Of a stretch of 64,000 nt of DNA, positions 43,910 to 54,446 are shown piece by piece. Under the pieces are notes generated by a model. The model was not told the DNA's origin. It ran no database searches and worked only from the letters and a program-made list of their open reading frames with translations. A program made the position numbers and the translations under genes. This stretch comes from Brachybacterium timonense (GTDB lineage Bacteria; Actinomycetota; Actinomycetes; Actinomycetales; Dermabacteraceae): positions 701,420 to 765,419 of the forward strand of contig NZ_LT984895.1 of NCBI RefSeq assembly GCF_900258505.1. Direction: 5' to 3'. The stretch's first letter is position 1, and every line of letters begins with the position of its first letter.

Positions 43910-44791
43910 ATGGCATCGACCCCGTCGTCCGGGCCGTCCAAAAAGCGCGCAGCCGCGAAGGATACGTCGGCGGCCACGGCACAGGAGCGTCGTGCTGCAC
44001 AGCGCGAGCGGATCCGGAAGGAGCGCGAAGCGGAGCTGCGCCGCCAGCGCAACGTCCGCACCATCGTGATCGCCGCTGTGACCGTGGTGGCGCTCGTGCT
44101 CGTTGGCGGCCTGGGCTACGCGATCTGGACCCAGCTGCGCCCCGCTGGCCCCGCCACCGCGCCGAGCAATGTGGCATCGGGTCAGGCCTACCTCTCCTAC
44201 GGTGCCCCCGCCGATTCCGGTAAGCCCGTGGTGGAGATCCACCTGGACTTCATGTGCCCGTTCTGTGGCGAATTCGACAAGGCGAATGCCGAGGACATCT
44301 CGACGATGATCGAGAACCAGGAGGCGCAGATCCGGATGGTTCCGCGCCGCTTCCTGGATGCGCAGTCCACCACCGGCGACTACTCGACACGGGCCGCGAA
44401 CGCCTACGTGTGCATGTACGAGCAGGACCCGAAGGCTTCCCTCTCCTTCCAGCAGCTGCTGTTCGAGAATCAGCCGGAGGAGGGCTCTGCCGGGCTCAGC
44501 GATGAGCAGATCCGCGGCTTCGCCGAGCAGGTGGGCGCCACGGAAGAGACTCTGTCCTGCCTGGAGAAGCAGACCTACCGTCCCTGGGTGCGTCAGGTCG
44601 TCGAGCCGTACGCGGCGGAGAAGAAGCAGGGTACGCCCTACGTCGAGATTGACGGCACGAAGGAGAGCGTTGATCGTTTCAAGACGCCGGGCGCGCTGCG
44701 TTCCGCGGTGCTCGAAGCAGGCGGGGCTGCGCCATCCGACGCAGGCGGAGCCTCTGACGCGGGCGGTGCCTCTGACGGCGGACAGGGCTGA
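43910..44791 (+). CDS. Membrane-anchored DsbA-like thiol oxidoreductase
   Basis: 293 residues: a highly basic, Ala/Arg/Glu-rich cytosolic N-terminus with coiled-coil character (about 1-50), one helix (TIVIAAVTVVALVLVGGLGYAIW), then an external DsbA-like thioredoxin domain with CPFC (Cys116, Cys119) in HLDFMCPFCGEF and the cis-Pro loop QGTPYVEI. Ends with a short repeated SDAGGA tail. It should help form disulfides in exported proteins. Start ATG 43910 follows AGGAGG. Confidence 0.92.
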   Translation: MASTPSSGPSKKRAAAKDTSAATAQERRAAQRERIRKEREAELRRQRNVRTIVIAAVTVVALVLVGGLGYAIWTQLRPAGPATAPSNVASGQAYLSYGAPADSGKPVVEIHLDFMCPFCGEFDKANAEDISTMIENQEAQIRMVPRRFLDAQSTTGDYSTRAANAYVCMYEQDPKASLSFQQLLFENQPEEGSAGLSDEQIRGFAEQVGATEETLSCLEKQTYRPWVRQVVEPYAAEKKQGTPYVEIDGTKESVDRFKTPGALRSAVLEAGGAAPSDAGGASDAGGASDGGQG

Positions 44792-44891
44792 GACGCGAGA
44801 ATTAGCCAGGAATGAGCATTCGGGTCGACGACTCGGGTAGTCTCACGTGGTCCGGGCTTCAGTACCCGGATCGGCGGCCTCGTGCCGCCTC

Positions 44892-44964
44892 GCTGGAGTG
44901 GCGCAATTGGTAGCGCACCTGTCTTGTAAACAGGTGGTTGCGGGTTCGAGTCCCGTCTCCAGCT
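44892..44964 (+). tRNA. tRNA-Thr (TGT anticodon)
   Basis: 73 nt. Acceptor GCTGGAG (44892-44898) pairs with CTCCAGC (44957-44963), discriminator T. Anticodon stem CCTGT/ACAGG flanks loop CTTGTAA, giving TGT (threonine ACA). D-loop AATTGGTAG and T-loop GGTTCGAGTCC are present. A TAGTCT at 44838-44843 may be its -10 box. CCA not encoded. Confidence 0.97.
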
Positions 44965-44978
44965 CTGCGTCCGACGCT

Positions 44979-44992
44979 GGGTGGCCCCACCC
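44979..44992 (+). terminator. Small hairpin after tRNA-Thr
   Basis: GGGTGG (44979-44984) and CCACCC (44987-44992), 15 nt after the tRNA; no T-run. Confidence 0.3.
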
Positions 44993-45032
44993 CACAGGAC
45001 GATGGCCTCATCGACTCGATGGTGCCGCCGCC

Positions 45033-46814
45033 TCAGGCCTCGTCGGTCACCACGGGGATGGCCGTCGTGGTGGTCATCGGCTCGCCGTCCTCCGAGAGAG
45101 GGCGCACCTTCAGCCAGTAAAAGCCGTGACCTGCCAGTGTGAGAGTCAGCTCGCCGTCGTCATCGATCGCGGGGAATTCGTGACCGCCGAACACGTCACG
45201 CACGGTGCGTCGGGCGAGGCCGCCCAGATCCAGGCTCGCGGTGACGGGCCGCCCCGAGAGGTTGAACACGCACAGCAACGTCTCGGCATGCGCCTGCGCT
45301 GCCTCCCCGTGTTCGGCGCCGTCGTATGTACGGGTGAAGGCGAGCACGCGATCCGTGTCTGCCGGGATGTTCCGGTAGGCGCCCAGACCGAAGGCATCGT
45401 GCTGGCGGCGCACCGCGAGAATCCAGCGCACGAAATGCAGTAGGGAGCCGGAGTGGGCCATGTGTGCTTCGACGTTCGTGGTCGAGTAGTGGTAGACGAG
45501 CGACTGGATCACCGGCAGGTACAGCTTCCCCGGATCGGTGATCTCGCTGAACCCGGCGTTGCGGTCCGGCGTCCACTGCATCGGGGTGCGCACGGCGTCG
45601 CGGTCCTCGAGCCAGATGTTGTCGCCCATTCCGATCTCATCGCCGTAATACAGGAACGGTGAACCCGGCAGGGACAGCAGCAGCGCATGAATGAGTTCGA
45701 GCTCGGCGCGGGAGTTATCCAGCAGGGGAGCCAGGCGCCGACGGATGCCGACGTTCGCGCGCATCCGCGAATCCGGTGCGTACCAGCCGAGCATGGCGGA
45801 GCGGTCCTCCGGGGTGACCATCTCGAGCGTCAGCTCGTCGTGATTGCGCAGGAACGTGCCCCATTGAGCGCCACGCGGGATCTCCGGGGTATCCGCGAGG
45901 ATGTCGATGATCTGGTGTGCGCTGCCCTCGCGCAGCGCATAGAAGATCCGCGGCATGACGGGGAAGTGGAAGCACATGTGACATTCGGGGGCGTCCTCGG
46001 TGCCGAAATACTCCACAACGTCACGGGGCCACTGGTTGGCCTCGGCAATGATCACGCGTCCGGGCCAGTTTTCGTCCACGTAGGCGCGCAGATGCTGCAG
46101 GAACTCGTGGGTGGCTGGCAGGTTCTCGCCGTTCGTGCCCTCTTCCTCGTACAGGTACGGGATGGCGTCGGCGCGGAACCCGTCGATGCCCTTGTCCAGC
46201 CAGAACTTCACCACCTCGAACATGGCGTCGTGCACGGCGGGGTTGTCGAAGTTCAGATCCGGCTGATGGGAGAAGAAGCGGTGCCAGAAGAACTGGCGGC
46301 GCACCGGGTCGAACGTCCAGTTCGACTCCTCGGTGTCCACGAAGATGATCCGGGCGTCGGGGTATTTGTCGTCGGTGTCGGACCAGACGTAGAAGTCGCC
46401 GTAGGGCCCGTCCGGATCGGATCGGGACTCGAGGAACCAGGGATGCTTGTCCGAGGTGTGGTTCATCGGCAGGTCGATGATCACGCGGATGCCGCGCTGG
46501 TGTGCTTCGGAGACGAGCCGTTCGAAATCGGTGATCGATCCGAACTCTGGCAGCACCGCCTCGTAATCGGAGATGTCGTAGCCGCCGTCGCGCAATGGGG
46601 ACGCGAAGAACGGCGGCAGCCACAGGCAGTCGATGCCCAACCACTGCAGGTAGTCGAGGCGTTCGATGAGACCTGTGAAATCGCCGGTGCCGTCGCCGTT
46701 GCCATCGGCGAAAGCACGCACGAGCACTTCGTAGAAAACGGCCTTGCGATACCAGTGTGGGTCGTAATCGACGCCTGGACCCTGCAGGGCGAACTGTCCG
46801 CTGTTCAGGGGCAT
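45033..46814 (-). CDS. treS: Maltose alpha-D-glucosyltransferase (trehalose synthase)
   Basis: 593-residue GH13 enzyme that isomerises maltose and trehalose in the cytoplasm. Regions in order: VIIDLPMNHTSDKHPWF, GFRADAIPYLYEEEG (nucleophile Asp216), VIIAEANQWP (acid/base Glu258) and FLRNHDELTLEM. The opening YDPHWYRKAVFYEVLVRAFADGNGDG is the TreS signature. No fused maltokinase domain and none adjacent. ATG 46814 follows GGAG at 6 nt. Confidence 0.94.
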   Translation of the reverse strand: MPLNSGQFALQGPGVDYDPHWYRKAVFYEVLVRAFADGNGDGTGDFTGLIERLDYLQWLGIDCLWLPPFFASPLRDGGYDISDYEAVLPEFGSITDFERLVSEAHQRGIRVIIDLPMNHTSDKHPWFLESRSDPDGPYGDFYVWSDTDDKYPDARIIFVDTEESNWTFDPVRRQFFWHRFFSHQPDLNFDNPAVHDAMFEVVKFWLDKGIDGFRADAIPYLYEEEGTNGENLPATHEFLQHLRAYVDENWPGRVIIAEANQWPRDVVEYFGTEDAPECHMCFHFPVMPRIFYALREGSAHQIIDILADTPEIPRGAQWGTFLRNHDELTLEMVTPEDRSAMLGWYAPDSRMRANVGIRRRLAPLLDNSRAELELIHALLLSLPGSPFLYYGDEIGMGDNIWLEDRDAVRTPMQWTPDRNAGFSEITDPGKLYLPVIQSLVYHYSTTNVEAHMAHSGSLLHFVRWILAVRRQHDAFGLGAYRNIPADTDRVLAFTRTYDGAEHGEAAQAHAETLLCVFNLSGRPVTASLDLGGLARRTVRDVFGGHEFPAIDDDGELTLTLAGHGFYWLKVRPLSEDGEPMTTTTAIPVVTDEA

Positions 46815-46936
46815 GTGGGACTCCGTCCGTGCGTGGCCTGGGCGTTCGCGCGCGCCCATGAACGCCACCACAGTAGTGCAGACGGCGCCGAGTGGTGACC
46901 CTGATCGCAGAGCATTCACGCGCCCCGCGGTAGGGG

Positions 46937-46942
46937 TAGGCT
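46937..46942 (+). promoter_or_regulatory. -10 box of a leaderless potassium transporter mRNA
   Basis: TAGGCT, 7 nt before GTG 46950. Confidence 0.45.
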
Positions 46943-46949
46943 CCCCGCC

Positions 46950-48290
46950 GTGAAGCGTCCCCGCCGCACTTATAGCGGTGCTGATTCGGCGCGTCGGATC
47001 GCCCTCGCGGTGGCCGGCGTGCTGCTGGTGGGCACCATGGCGCTGCTCGCACCCGGCTCCTGGACAACGCACCGCCCGTCAGTGGTGGATGCCCTGTTCA
47101 CTGCGGTTTCCGCACTGTGCGTAACGGGCCTGGCCGTTGTGGATACGCCGAGTGCCTGGACCGTCCAAGGGCAGGTCGTGATCGCGGTGCTGATCCAGAT
47201 CGGCGGCACCGGCGTGATGACGCTTGCAACGCTGCTAGCGATGATGGCGGCGCACCGATTGGGATTGCGCCGCCGCATGGCGGCGAGCACCGAGACACGT
47301 GGCGGCCTCGCCGAGACGGCAGCGGTGGTGCGGGGCATCATCCTCACCAGTGCGGTGGTGGAGACACTCGTGGCGCTGATGCTTTTCGCACGGCTGCGTC
47401 TGCACTACGGGATGGGCACTGCGGAGGCAGCGGGCACAGCCGTGTTCCACGCGGTCTCCTCGTTCAACAACGCTGGCTTCGCGCTGTTCCAGGGCAATCT
47501 CACCGAAGTGCAGACCGACGCGTTCATCCTGCTGCCGCTGGCTGCGGCAGTGATTGTGGGCGGTCTAGGGTTTCCGGTGCTGGCGGAGCTGCGTAAACGC
47601 TATCGGGCACCGGCGCGCTGGTCGCTGACGACGAAAATGGTGCTTGCGGGCACGCCCGCTTTACTGGTGGGCGGTGCTGCGACCACGCTGCTGCTCGAGC
47701 ATGCGAATCCGGGCACGCTCGGGCCACTGGGCTGGCCCCACAAGGTATTGAATGCCTTCTTCCACGCCACTGTTTCTCGCACGGCCGGTTTCAACGCGGT
47801 GGACGTCGGCGCCATGCATCCGGAAACCTGGCTGTTCACGGACCTGATGATGGTGGTGGGTGGCGGGCCTGCGGGCACCGCCGGCGGGCTGAAAATCACG
47901 ACGGTTTTCGTGCTGCTTGCCGTGGTGCGCTCCGAGCTGCGAGGCGACCCGTACGTGCTCGTGTTCGGTAAACGCCTCTCGCGCGCTCAGCATCGAGAAG
48001 TGATCACCATCGTGGTGCTCATGGTCGGTGCGATCATCGTCGCGACCGTGGCGATCATGCTGCTGGAGAGCGCGAGCTTGGACCGCGTGCTGCTGGAGAC
48101 CACCTCGGCGATCTCCACCACCGGCCTGTCCACAGGCATCACGTCTGGCCTGAGTGATGCATCGAAGCTAGTGCTGTGCACACTGATGTTCACGGGCCGC
48201 GTGGGGCCCATGACCCTGGGTACGGCGTTGGCGCTTCGGCGCCGGCCGCTGCTGTTCGAACCGGCGAAGGAGAGAGCCCTCATTGGCTGA
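46950..48290 (+). CDS. ktrB: Potassium uptake protein, TrkH/KtrB family
   Basis: 446-residue K+ channel-like translocating subunit with four pseudo-repeats of membrane-pore-membrane. Pore regions include DALFTAVSALCVTGLAVVDT, FHAVSSFNNAGFALF, FFHATVSRTAGFNAVDVG and LLETTSAISTTGLSTGITSG. The size suits KtrB more than the longer TrkH. It overlaps the next gene by 8 bp. Confidence 0.92.
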   Translation: MKRPRRTYSGADSARRIALAVAGVLLVGTMALLAPGSWTTHRPSVVDALFTAVSALCVTGLAVVDTPSAWTVQGQVVIAVLIQIGGTGVMTLATLLAMMAAHRLGLRRRMAASTETRGGLAETAAVVRGIILTSAVVETLVALMLFARLRLHYGMGTAEAAGTAVFHAVSSFNNAGFALFQGNLTEVQTDAFILLPLAAAVIVGGLGFPVLAELRKRYRAPARWSLTTKMVLAGTPALLVGGAATTLLLEHANPGTLGPLGWPHKVLNAFFHATVSRTAGFNAVDVGAMHPETWLFTDLMMVVGGGPAGTAGGLKITTVFVLLAVVRSELRGDPYVLVFGKRLSRAQHREVITIVVLMVGAIIVATVAIMLLESASLDRVLLETTSAISTTGLSTGITSGLSDASKLVLCTLMFTGRVGPMTLGTALALRRRPLLFEPAKERALIG

Positions 48291-49008
48291 CATGACACGA
48301 CCGTCGGGCCACGCGCCCTGGCGTCTTCGAGCCCGTTCCCGCCCCGACGAGGCACTGGTGCGCGGTGCTGCCGTTCTGGGGCTGGGCCGTTTCGGCTCAG
48401 CGCTCGCAACCGAGCTGGAACGCCTGGGTGTGGAAGTGCTGGGGATCGACGCCGACGAGGACACCGTCCAGCGTCATGACCCGTTGCTCACCGCAGCTGT
48501 GCGCGCGGACGTCTCCCGCGCCGAGGTGTTGGACCAGCTCGGGGTCACGCAGGCCGACCGGGTGGTGGTGGCCGTGGGCGGGCGTCTCGAGACGAGTGTG
48601 CTGGCCTGTTCGCATCTGTTGCGCGCGGGGGTTGAAGACCTGTGGGCGAAAGCGGAGTCCGCGGAGCACGCGCAGATCCTTGAGCAGCTCGGGGTGCGGC
48701 ACGTGATCATGACCCAGCGTGCGATGGGTGTGCGCATCGCACACCGCTTGGTGGATCGCGCGGAGGACTGGGTGGATTACGGGCATGGCCTGCAGATGGG
48801 CCGCTTCGCGGTGCCGGTGCGGATGCTGCATCAGACTGTGGCTGCCTCCCGCGTTACCGAAGAGTGGGCGTTGCGCGTCATCGCCCGCCGCAGCGGCGAT
48901 GCGCCGTGGGAGTACGTGACGGCGCAGACGGTGCTGCAGCCGGGCGATGAGTTGATCGTGGCCGGCTCCGCGGAGGAACTGGCCGCTTTTGGACGGCTTG
49001 ACAGTTGA
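48283..49008 (+). CDS. ktrA: Potassium uptake regulatory protein, TrkA/KtrA family
   Basis: 241-residue cytoplasmic gating ring subunit: RCK-N Rossmann domain (AAVLGLGRFGSALATELERLGVEVLGID, GxGxxG complete) and RCK-C domain (about 165-241). An Arg-rich extension of about 28 residues precedes the core. The coupled start is TTG 48283; ATG 48292 is also possible. With ktrB it forms a Na- or nucleotide-gated K+ system. Confidence 0.9.
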   Translation: MADMTRPSGHAPWRLRARSRPDEALVRGAAVLGLGRFGSALATELERLGVEVLGIDADEDTVQRHDPLLTAAVRADVSRAEVLDQLGVTQADRVVVAVGGRLETSVLACSHLLRAGVEDLWAKAESAEHAQILEQLGVRHVIMTQRAMGVRIAHRLVDRAEDWVDYGHGLQMGRFAVPVRMLHQTVAASRVTEEWALRVIARRSGDAPWEYVTAQTVLQPGDELIVAGSAEELAAFGRLDS

Positions 49009-49045
49009 TCCGATCGTGCGTGGGGCGTGGCGTCGTGGCGCACAG

Positions 49046-49723
49046 TCAGCGCTCGATGCGCCAGTCGATCGGCGGTGCTCCCTGTTCCTGAAGCAGTGCA
49101 TCGGCCTGACTGAAGGGCCGCGACCCGAAGAAGCCGCGCGAGGCCGACAGCGGGCTTGGATGCGCGCTTGCGATCACTGGCACGGAGCCGAGCAGCGGTG
49201 TGAGGGACTGCGCGTCGCGGCCCCACAGGATCGCGACGAGTGGCCCGCCGCGAGCAGCGAGGGTGCGTACGGCAAGCTCCGTGACCTCCTCCCAGCCGCG
49301 CCGACGGTGCGATCCCGGTGCTCCCGGGCGGACGCTCAGCACCCGGTTCATCAGCATCACGCCCTGCTCCTGCCAGGCGGTGAGGTCGCCGTGGGATGCC
49401 GGGGGAATGCCCAGGTCTGCTTCGAGCTCGGCGTAGATGTTCGCCAAGGAGCGTGGCAGTGGGTGCACGTGCCGTTCGACCGCGAAGCTCAGGCCGATGG
49501 GATGCCCCGGGGTGGGGTAGGGATCCTGGCCGACGATCAGCACACGCACCTGCGCGAGCGGTCGCGTGAACACGCGTAGCACCTGGTCACCGGCGGGCAG
49601 GTAGCCAGCACCACTGTGTGCCTCCTCGCGCAGGAACGAGCCGAGTTCGTGGATGCGGCTCTCGACCGGGGCGAGCGCTTCCGCCCAGTCCGGGGCGATC
49701 AGGTCAGCGAGCGGTGCGGGCAT
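49046..49723 (-). CDS. ung: Uracil-DNA glycosylase
   Basis: 225-residue family-1 UDG that removes uracil from DNA. Water-activating motif [16 protein letters not shown] (Asp67) and the minor-groove loop [13 protein letters not shown] are intact. Start ATG 49723; a longer in-frame start without support adds 17 residues. Convergent with ktrA, 37 bp away. Confidence 0.95.
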   Translation of the reverse strand: MPAPLADLIAPDWAEALAPVESRIHELGSFLREEAHSGAGYLPAGDQVLRVFTRPLAQVRVLIVGQDPYPTPGHPIGLSFAVERHVHPLPRSLANIYAELEADLGIPPASHGDLTAWQEQGVMLMNRVLSVRPGAPGSHRRRGWEEVTELAVRTLAARGGPLVAILWGRDAQSLTPLLGSVPVIASAHPSPLSASRGFFGSRPFSQADALLQEQGAPPIDWRIER

Positions 49724-49895
49724 AGGGGCAGTCTTCCACGGGTCCGGTCTGGCAGCGATCCACGGCGCTGGCAATGCTCCATAGTGTCGGCCGGGCAGTA
49801 TCCCGCGGACGAGGTGGGCCGTTCTCTACCAGGCCAGCCGGTGGCAGTGAGGCGAGCCGTCGGCGCGGCGCCGACGGATCGGCGGCGCGTGAGCC

Positions 49896-49901
49896 TAGAG
49901 T
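49896..49901 (+). promoter_or_regulatory. -10 box of a leaderless DUF3263 mRNA
   Basis: TAGAGT, 6 nt before ATG 49908; no ribosome site. Confidence 0.5.
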
Positions 49902-49907
49902 CGATCT

Positions 49908-50153
49908 ATGCCCGCTGATGACCCGACCTCGTTGAGTGACCTGGAACGCCGCATCCTGGAACTCGAGGCCCGGCCATTCCGTCACCTGGGCGTGAAGGAG
50001 CGGCGAATTCGTGAGGAGCTGGGGCTTTCCCCGGTGAGCTATCACGTACGGCTGAACCGCTTGCTTGATGACCCGGCCGCCCTCGCCGCAGCGCCTGCTG
50101 TGGTGAACAGGTTGCGTGCCCGCCGCGTCTCGGCCGAGGACCGCGTGGCCTGA
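49908..50153 (+). CDS. DUF3263 domain protein
   Basis: 81-residue actinobacterial DUF3263 protein. SDLERRILELEARPFRHLGVKERRIREELGLSPVSYHVRLNRLLDDPAAL reads as a small helix-turn-helix domain similar to sigma-factor region 4, so DNA binding is plausible but unproven. Next to a LytR_C gene. Confidence 0.88.
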   Translation: MPADDPTSLSDLERRILELEARPFRHLGVKERRIREELGLSPVSYHVRLNRLLDDPAALAAAPAVVNRLRARRVSAEDRVA

Positions 50154-50200
50154 TCCGCACCCGCGGGCGTGTGCTGACCGTCTGGCTGCATCGCGCCTTG

Positions 50201-50206
50201 TTTAAT
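50201..50206 (+). promoter_or_regulatory. Possible -10 box of a leaderless LytR_C mRNA
   Basis: TTTAAT, 6 nt before GTG 50213. Confidence 0.4.
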
Positions 50207-50212
50207 GGGGCC

Positions 50213-50836
50213 GTGGCTGATTCCTCGTATCCTTTCGAGCCGGACCGCTTCGATGAGGAGGCAGATGCTGTCTCCTTCCATGGCGCTCACCGCGCCGAGG
50301 AGCCGTTCTGGCGGCAGAACCTGATCTACATCGTCATCATCGCTGCAGCGTTCATCACGCTGCTCGTGTTGCTGTTCCTGATCGGCGGCATGGGCAAGGG
50401 CGGCGACGGCGACGATCGGGCCGCGGACCCCACCGGCGAGCAGAGTCAGAGCGCGTCGCCGGAGCCCTCCGAGGAGGAGCCCACCGACGAGGCACCCGCA
50501 GAGCCGGATCGCTCCGTGCAGGTCGAGGTGATCAATGCCGCCGGCATCAACAAGCTCGCCGGCGCCTGGCGCGACACCCTGAAGGAGTCGGGCTGGCAGG
50601 ACGTCACGGTCTCCACCGCCGACAACCGGCAGGAGCAGGCCGTCGTGTACTACCGCGACGAGGCCGATAAGGCCACCGCGCAGGCGCTCGCGGATGAGGT
50701 CGGCGCTGGGGAAGCTGTGCAGAGCGACGAGTACGACTCGCCGATCACCTTCCTTGCCGTGCAGCGTCCCGGTGAGCAGGGCGGCGACAACGGTGGCGAT
50801 GGCGGCGAGGACAACGGCGAGGACCAGGACGGCTGA
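50213..50836 (+). CDS. LytR C-terminal domain membrane protein
   Basis: 207 residues: short cytosolic N-terminus, one helix (LIYIVIIAAAFITLLVLLFLIGG), an acidic Ser/Pro/Glu linker, then the LytR_C domain VQVEVINAAGINKLAGAWRDTLKESGWQDV...AVVYYRDEADKATAQALADEVG, and a Gly/Asp/Glu tail of tandem GG-D/E units. The domain accompanies LytR-CpsA-Psr wall ligases but occurs here without the catalytic part. Start GTG 50213; an ATG 14 codons upstream is less likely. Confidence 0.88.
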   Translation: MADSSYPFEPDRFDEEADAVSFHGAHRAEEPFWRQNLIYIVIIAAAFITLLVLLFLIGGMGKGGDGDDRAADPTGEQSQSASPEPSEEEPTDEAPAEPDRSVQVEVINAAGINKLAGAWRDTLKESGWQDVTVSTADNRQEQAVVYYRDEADKATAQALADEVGAGEAVQSDEYDSPITFLAVQRPGEQGGDNGGDGGEDNGEDQDG

Positions 50837-50899
50837 GCCTCCTTCTGAGCCTCCTTCTCTGCGCCGTCGGCGGAATTGACCCGTCGGCCCCTCCGGGAG

Positions 50900-50926
50900 T
50901 TAGCACTCTCCCCGGCAGAGTGCTTA
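50900..50926. promoter_or_regulatory. CIRCE element (HrcA operator) ahead of groEL
   Basis: TTAGCACTC, 9 nt, GAGTGCTTA: one mismatch from the canonical CIRCE inverted repeat. It should bind the heat-shock repressor HrcA and keep groEL low until stress. Confidence 0.93.
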
Positions 50927-50930
50927 TGAT
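50925..50930 (+). promoter_or_regulatory. Likely -10 box of the groEL promoter
   Basis: TATGAT, overlapping the right arm of CIRCE, as expected for repression by HrcA. This implies an untranslated leader of about 200 nt before ATG 51145. The remaining part of the 308-bp gap (50837-51144) has no gene. Confidence 0.5.
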
Positions 50931-51030
50931 GATCTGGCACTCGGGGTTCGAGAGTGACAGCCCAGCGGGTCTGCCGCACACGTACCCTGGATGCCTGATC
51001 GAGCGGCGAGAAGCGCCGCTGCGACCATGA

Positions 51031-52782
<1,752 letters not shown>

Positions 52783-52822
52783 TCCGCCACTGAGGCGATC
52801 GCATCGGCCACAGCCGAGCATC

Positions 52823-52862
52823 CACAGCGCCCCGTTTCGGATAGCCGAAACGGGGCGCTGTG
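52823..52862 (+). terminator. groEL terminator hairpin
   Basis: A perfect 18-bp stem with a 4-nt ATAG loop: CACAGCGCCCCGTTTCGG (52823-52840) pairs with its exact complement at 52845-52862. It starts 40 bp after the groEL stop. No T-run, but the strongest hairpin in the window. Confidence 0.85.
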
Positions 52863-52907
52863 CATGTCAGGATGAGGAAGAAGAACCACAGCGCATCGGG
52901 GGCGACG

Positions 52908-53540
52908 ATGAGGGAACGACGCGAGGCGCGCGCCGGTCGAGGGCGCCATGAGGGCTCACCCTGGACCGTGCGTCGGCGCGCGGCGATTCTGCTGCGGACG
53001 ATGCCCGTGCTGGCACTGGCTGCGTTGCTGACCGGCTGTGGAGCATGGCCCGGCAGCGCCCCCGAATCGCCCCTCGATGAGGAGGCGGTCACCTGGCAGT
53101 ACGACGAGGCCTCCAGACGTTGGTACGTGCCGGCCAGCGTGATGACGCAGCAGGAGACGGTCCACGAGGCCCTGCCCACGATCGAGCCGACGCTGGGTGT
53201 GTGGACTGAGGGACGCTTCTCCGACCCGGGGGAGCGCATCGCCATGCCTGCGCCCGACGACTACTGGATCCAGCTCGTCGTGCAGCTCGATCCGCAGGCG
53301 ACGCAGAGTCTGATCGCTGACAGTGTCGGCGAGACAGTGCCCGCCGACGATGTGGCAGCTGAGCTCGTCCCCACCATGGAGCACGCTGCCGCCACATGTG
53401 AGGGCGGCTGGATCGATGCTGTCGAGGCGTTGCGCATGAGCGACAGCTCTGCCCCGCACCTGGGAACGGGCGCCATGATCAGCCTGGCCGCGATCTGCCC
53501 GTCCACGGGCGTGCTGGTCGTCTCAGCCGTCGACAGCTGA
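52908..53540 (+). CDS. Lipoprotein of unknown function
   Basis: 210 residues. Arg-rich N-terminus, hydrophobic core PVLALAALLTGC with lipobox Cys44, then an external domain of about 165 residues (WQYDEASRRWYVPASVMT; YWIQLVVQLDPQATQSLI; two Cys in ATCEGGW and AAICPSTG that could pair). No family recognised. Start is uncertain: ATG 52908 has GGGGG upstream, ATG 52872 is possible, while GTG 52860 lies inside the groEL terminator. Confidence 0.7.
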   Translation: MRERREARAGRGRHEGSPWTVRRRAAILLRTMPVLALAALLTGCGAWPGSAPESPLDEEAVTWQYDEASRRWYVPASVMTQQETVHEALPTIEPTLGVWTEGRFSDPGERIAMPAPDDYWIQLVVQLDPQATQSLIADSVGETVPADDVAAELVPTMEHAAATCEGGWIDAVEALRMSDSSAPHLGTGAMISLAAICPSTGVLVVSAVDS

Positions 53541-53612
53541 GCGTCAACGGCGCCCTCTGCGCACTCGGTCATTGCGCAGGCCGTAGCTGATGATGTCCGG
53601 CGACGATGCCCC

Positions 53613-54446
53613 TCAGCCCGCGAACGGGTTCCAGAAACGCCCGCCGTTCACCCACAGGAGGGCGACGGGCACGAGGGCCAGCAGCACAGCCGCGGCGATC
53701 ACCAGCCAGTCCGCTGCCCGCAGTGGCGTGCTCACCGCCCAGGTGCGTCGGCGTCCGCGGCCGAAGCCGCGCAGCTCCATCGCCGCGGAGACCTGCTCGA
53801 TCCGGTCGAAGGTGCCCAGCAGCAGCGGCATGAGCACCGCGACCGTGTTCCGCACCCGCGTGCCGATGCCGACCTTGCGTGAGACGTCCAGCCCCCGGGC
53901 CTGCTGCGCCTGCGAGATGACCCGAAACTCGCGTTGCACATCGGGGATATAGCGCATAGTGAGCGAGACCGCGTAGGCAGCGCGGTACGGCACGCCGATC
54001 CGGTTCAGGCTCGAGGCGAACTCCGGCGGCCGGGTGGTGGTGATGAACAGCAGCACGGCCGGGAGCACCGCGAAGTATTTCGCGGTGACGTTCGCCTGGT
54101 AGAAGAGCTGCTCACCGGTCAGGTCCCAGTGCCAGGGGCCGTCGATCAGCAGGTGGTGGGTGCCGAACAGTTCCGTTCCGTACCCGGGGGCGAACAGGAA
54201 GATGCCGATGTTGTTCAGCACCATGAAGATCCCGATCATCCACAGCACGAAGGCGAGGTCCCGCAGCCGCACACGGGAGAGCGCCCACAGGATCGCGGAC
54301 AGCACGCTCACCGCGAGCAGGTAGCGCAGATCGAAGCCGACCATGGCGCCGACCACCACGCCGATGGCGAGCGCGAGCTTGGAGACGCCGCTGAGGCGGT
54401 GCAGGAGACCGGGCCGGTCGACGTAGCCGAGGATGGGGCTGCTCAT
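53613..54446 (-). CDS. ecfT: ECF transporter transmembrane (T) component
   Basis: 277-residue integral membrane coupling subunit (CbiQ family). The two diagnostic short helices with Ala-Arg-Gly motifs are seen as QAQQARGLDV and AMELRGFGRGRRR, which couple to the ATPases. Five to six helices. Its start overlaps the ATPase stop by 4 bp (ATGA). Last gene of the four-gene operon. Confidence 0.92.
   Translation of the reverse strand: MSSPILGYVDRPGLLHRLSGVSKLALAIGVVVGAMVGFDLRYLLAVSVLSAILWALSRVRLRDLAFVLWMIGIFMVLNNIGIFLFAPGYGTELFGTHHLLIDGPWHWDLTGEQLFYQANVTAKYFAVLPAVLLFITTTRPPEFASSLNRIGVPYRAAYAVSLTMRYIPDVQREFRVISQAQQARGLDVSRKVGIGTRVRNTVAVLMPLLLGTFDRIEQVSAAMELRGFGRGRRRTWAVSTPLRAADWLVIAAAVLLALVPVALLWVNGGRFWNPFAG

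Noticed and set aside
50877..50882. TTGACC as the groEL -35 box
   Set aside because: A TTAGCA at 17 bp would be a poor -10, and the better -10 (TATGAT 50925) is 42 bp away; left uncalled.
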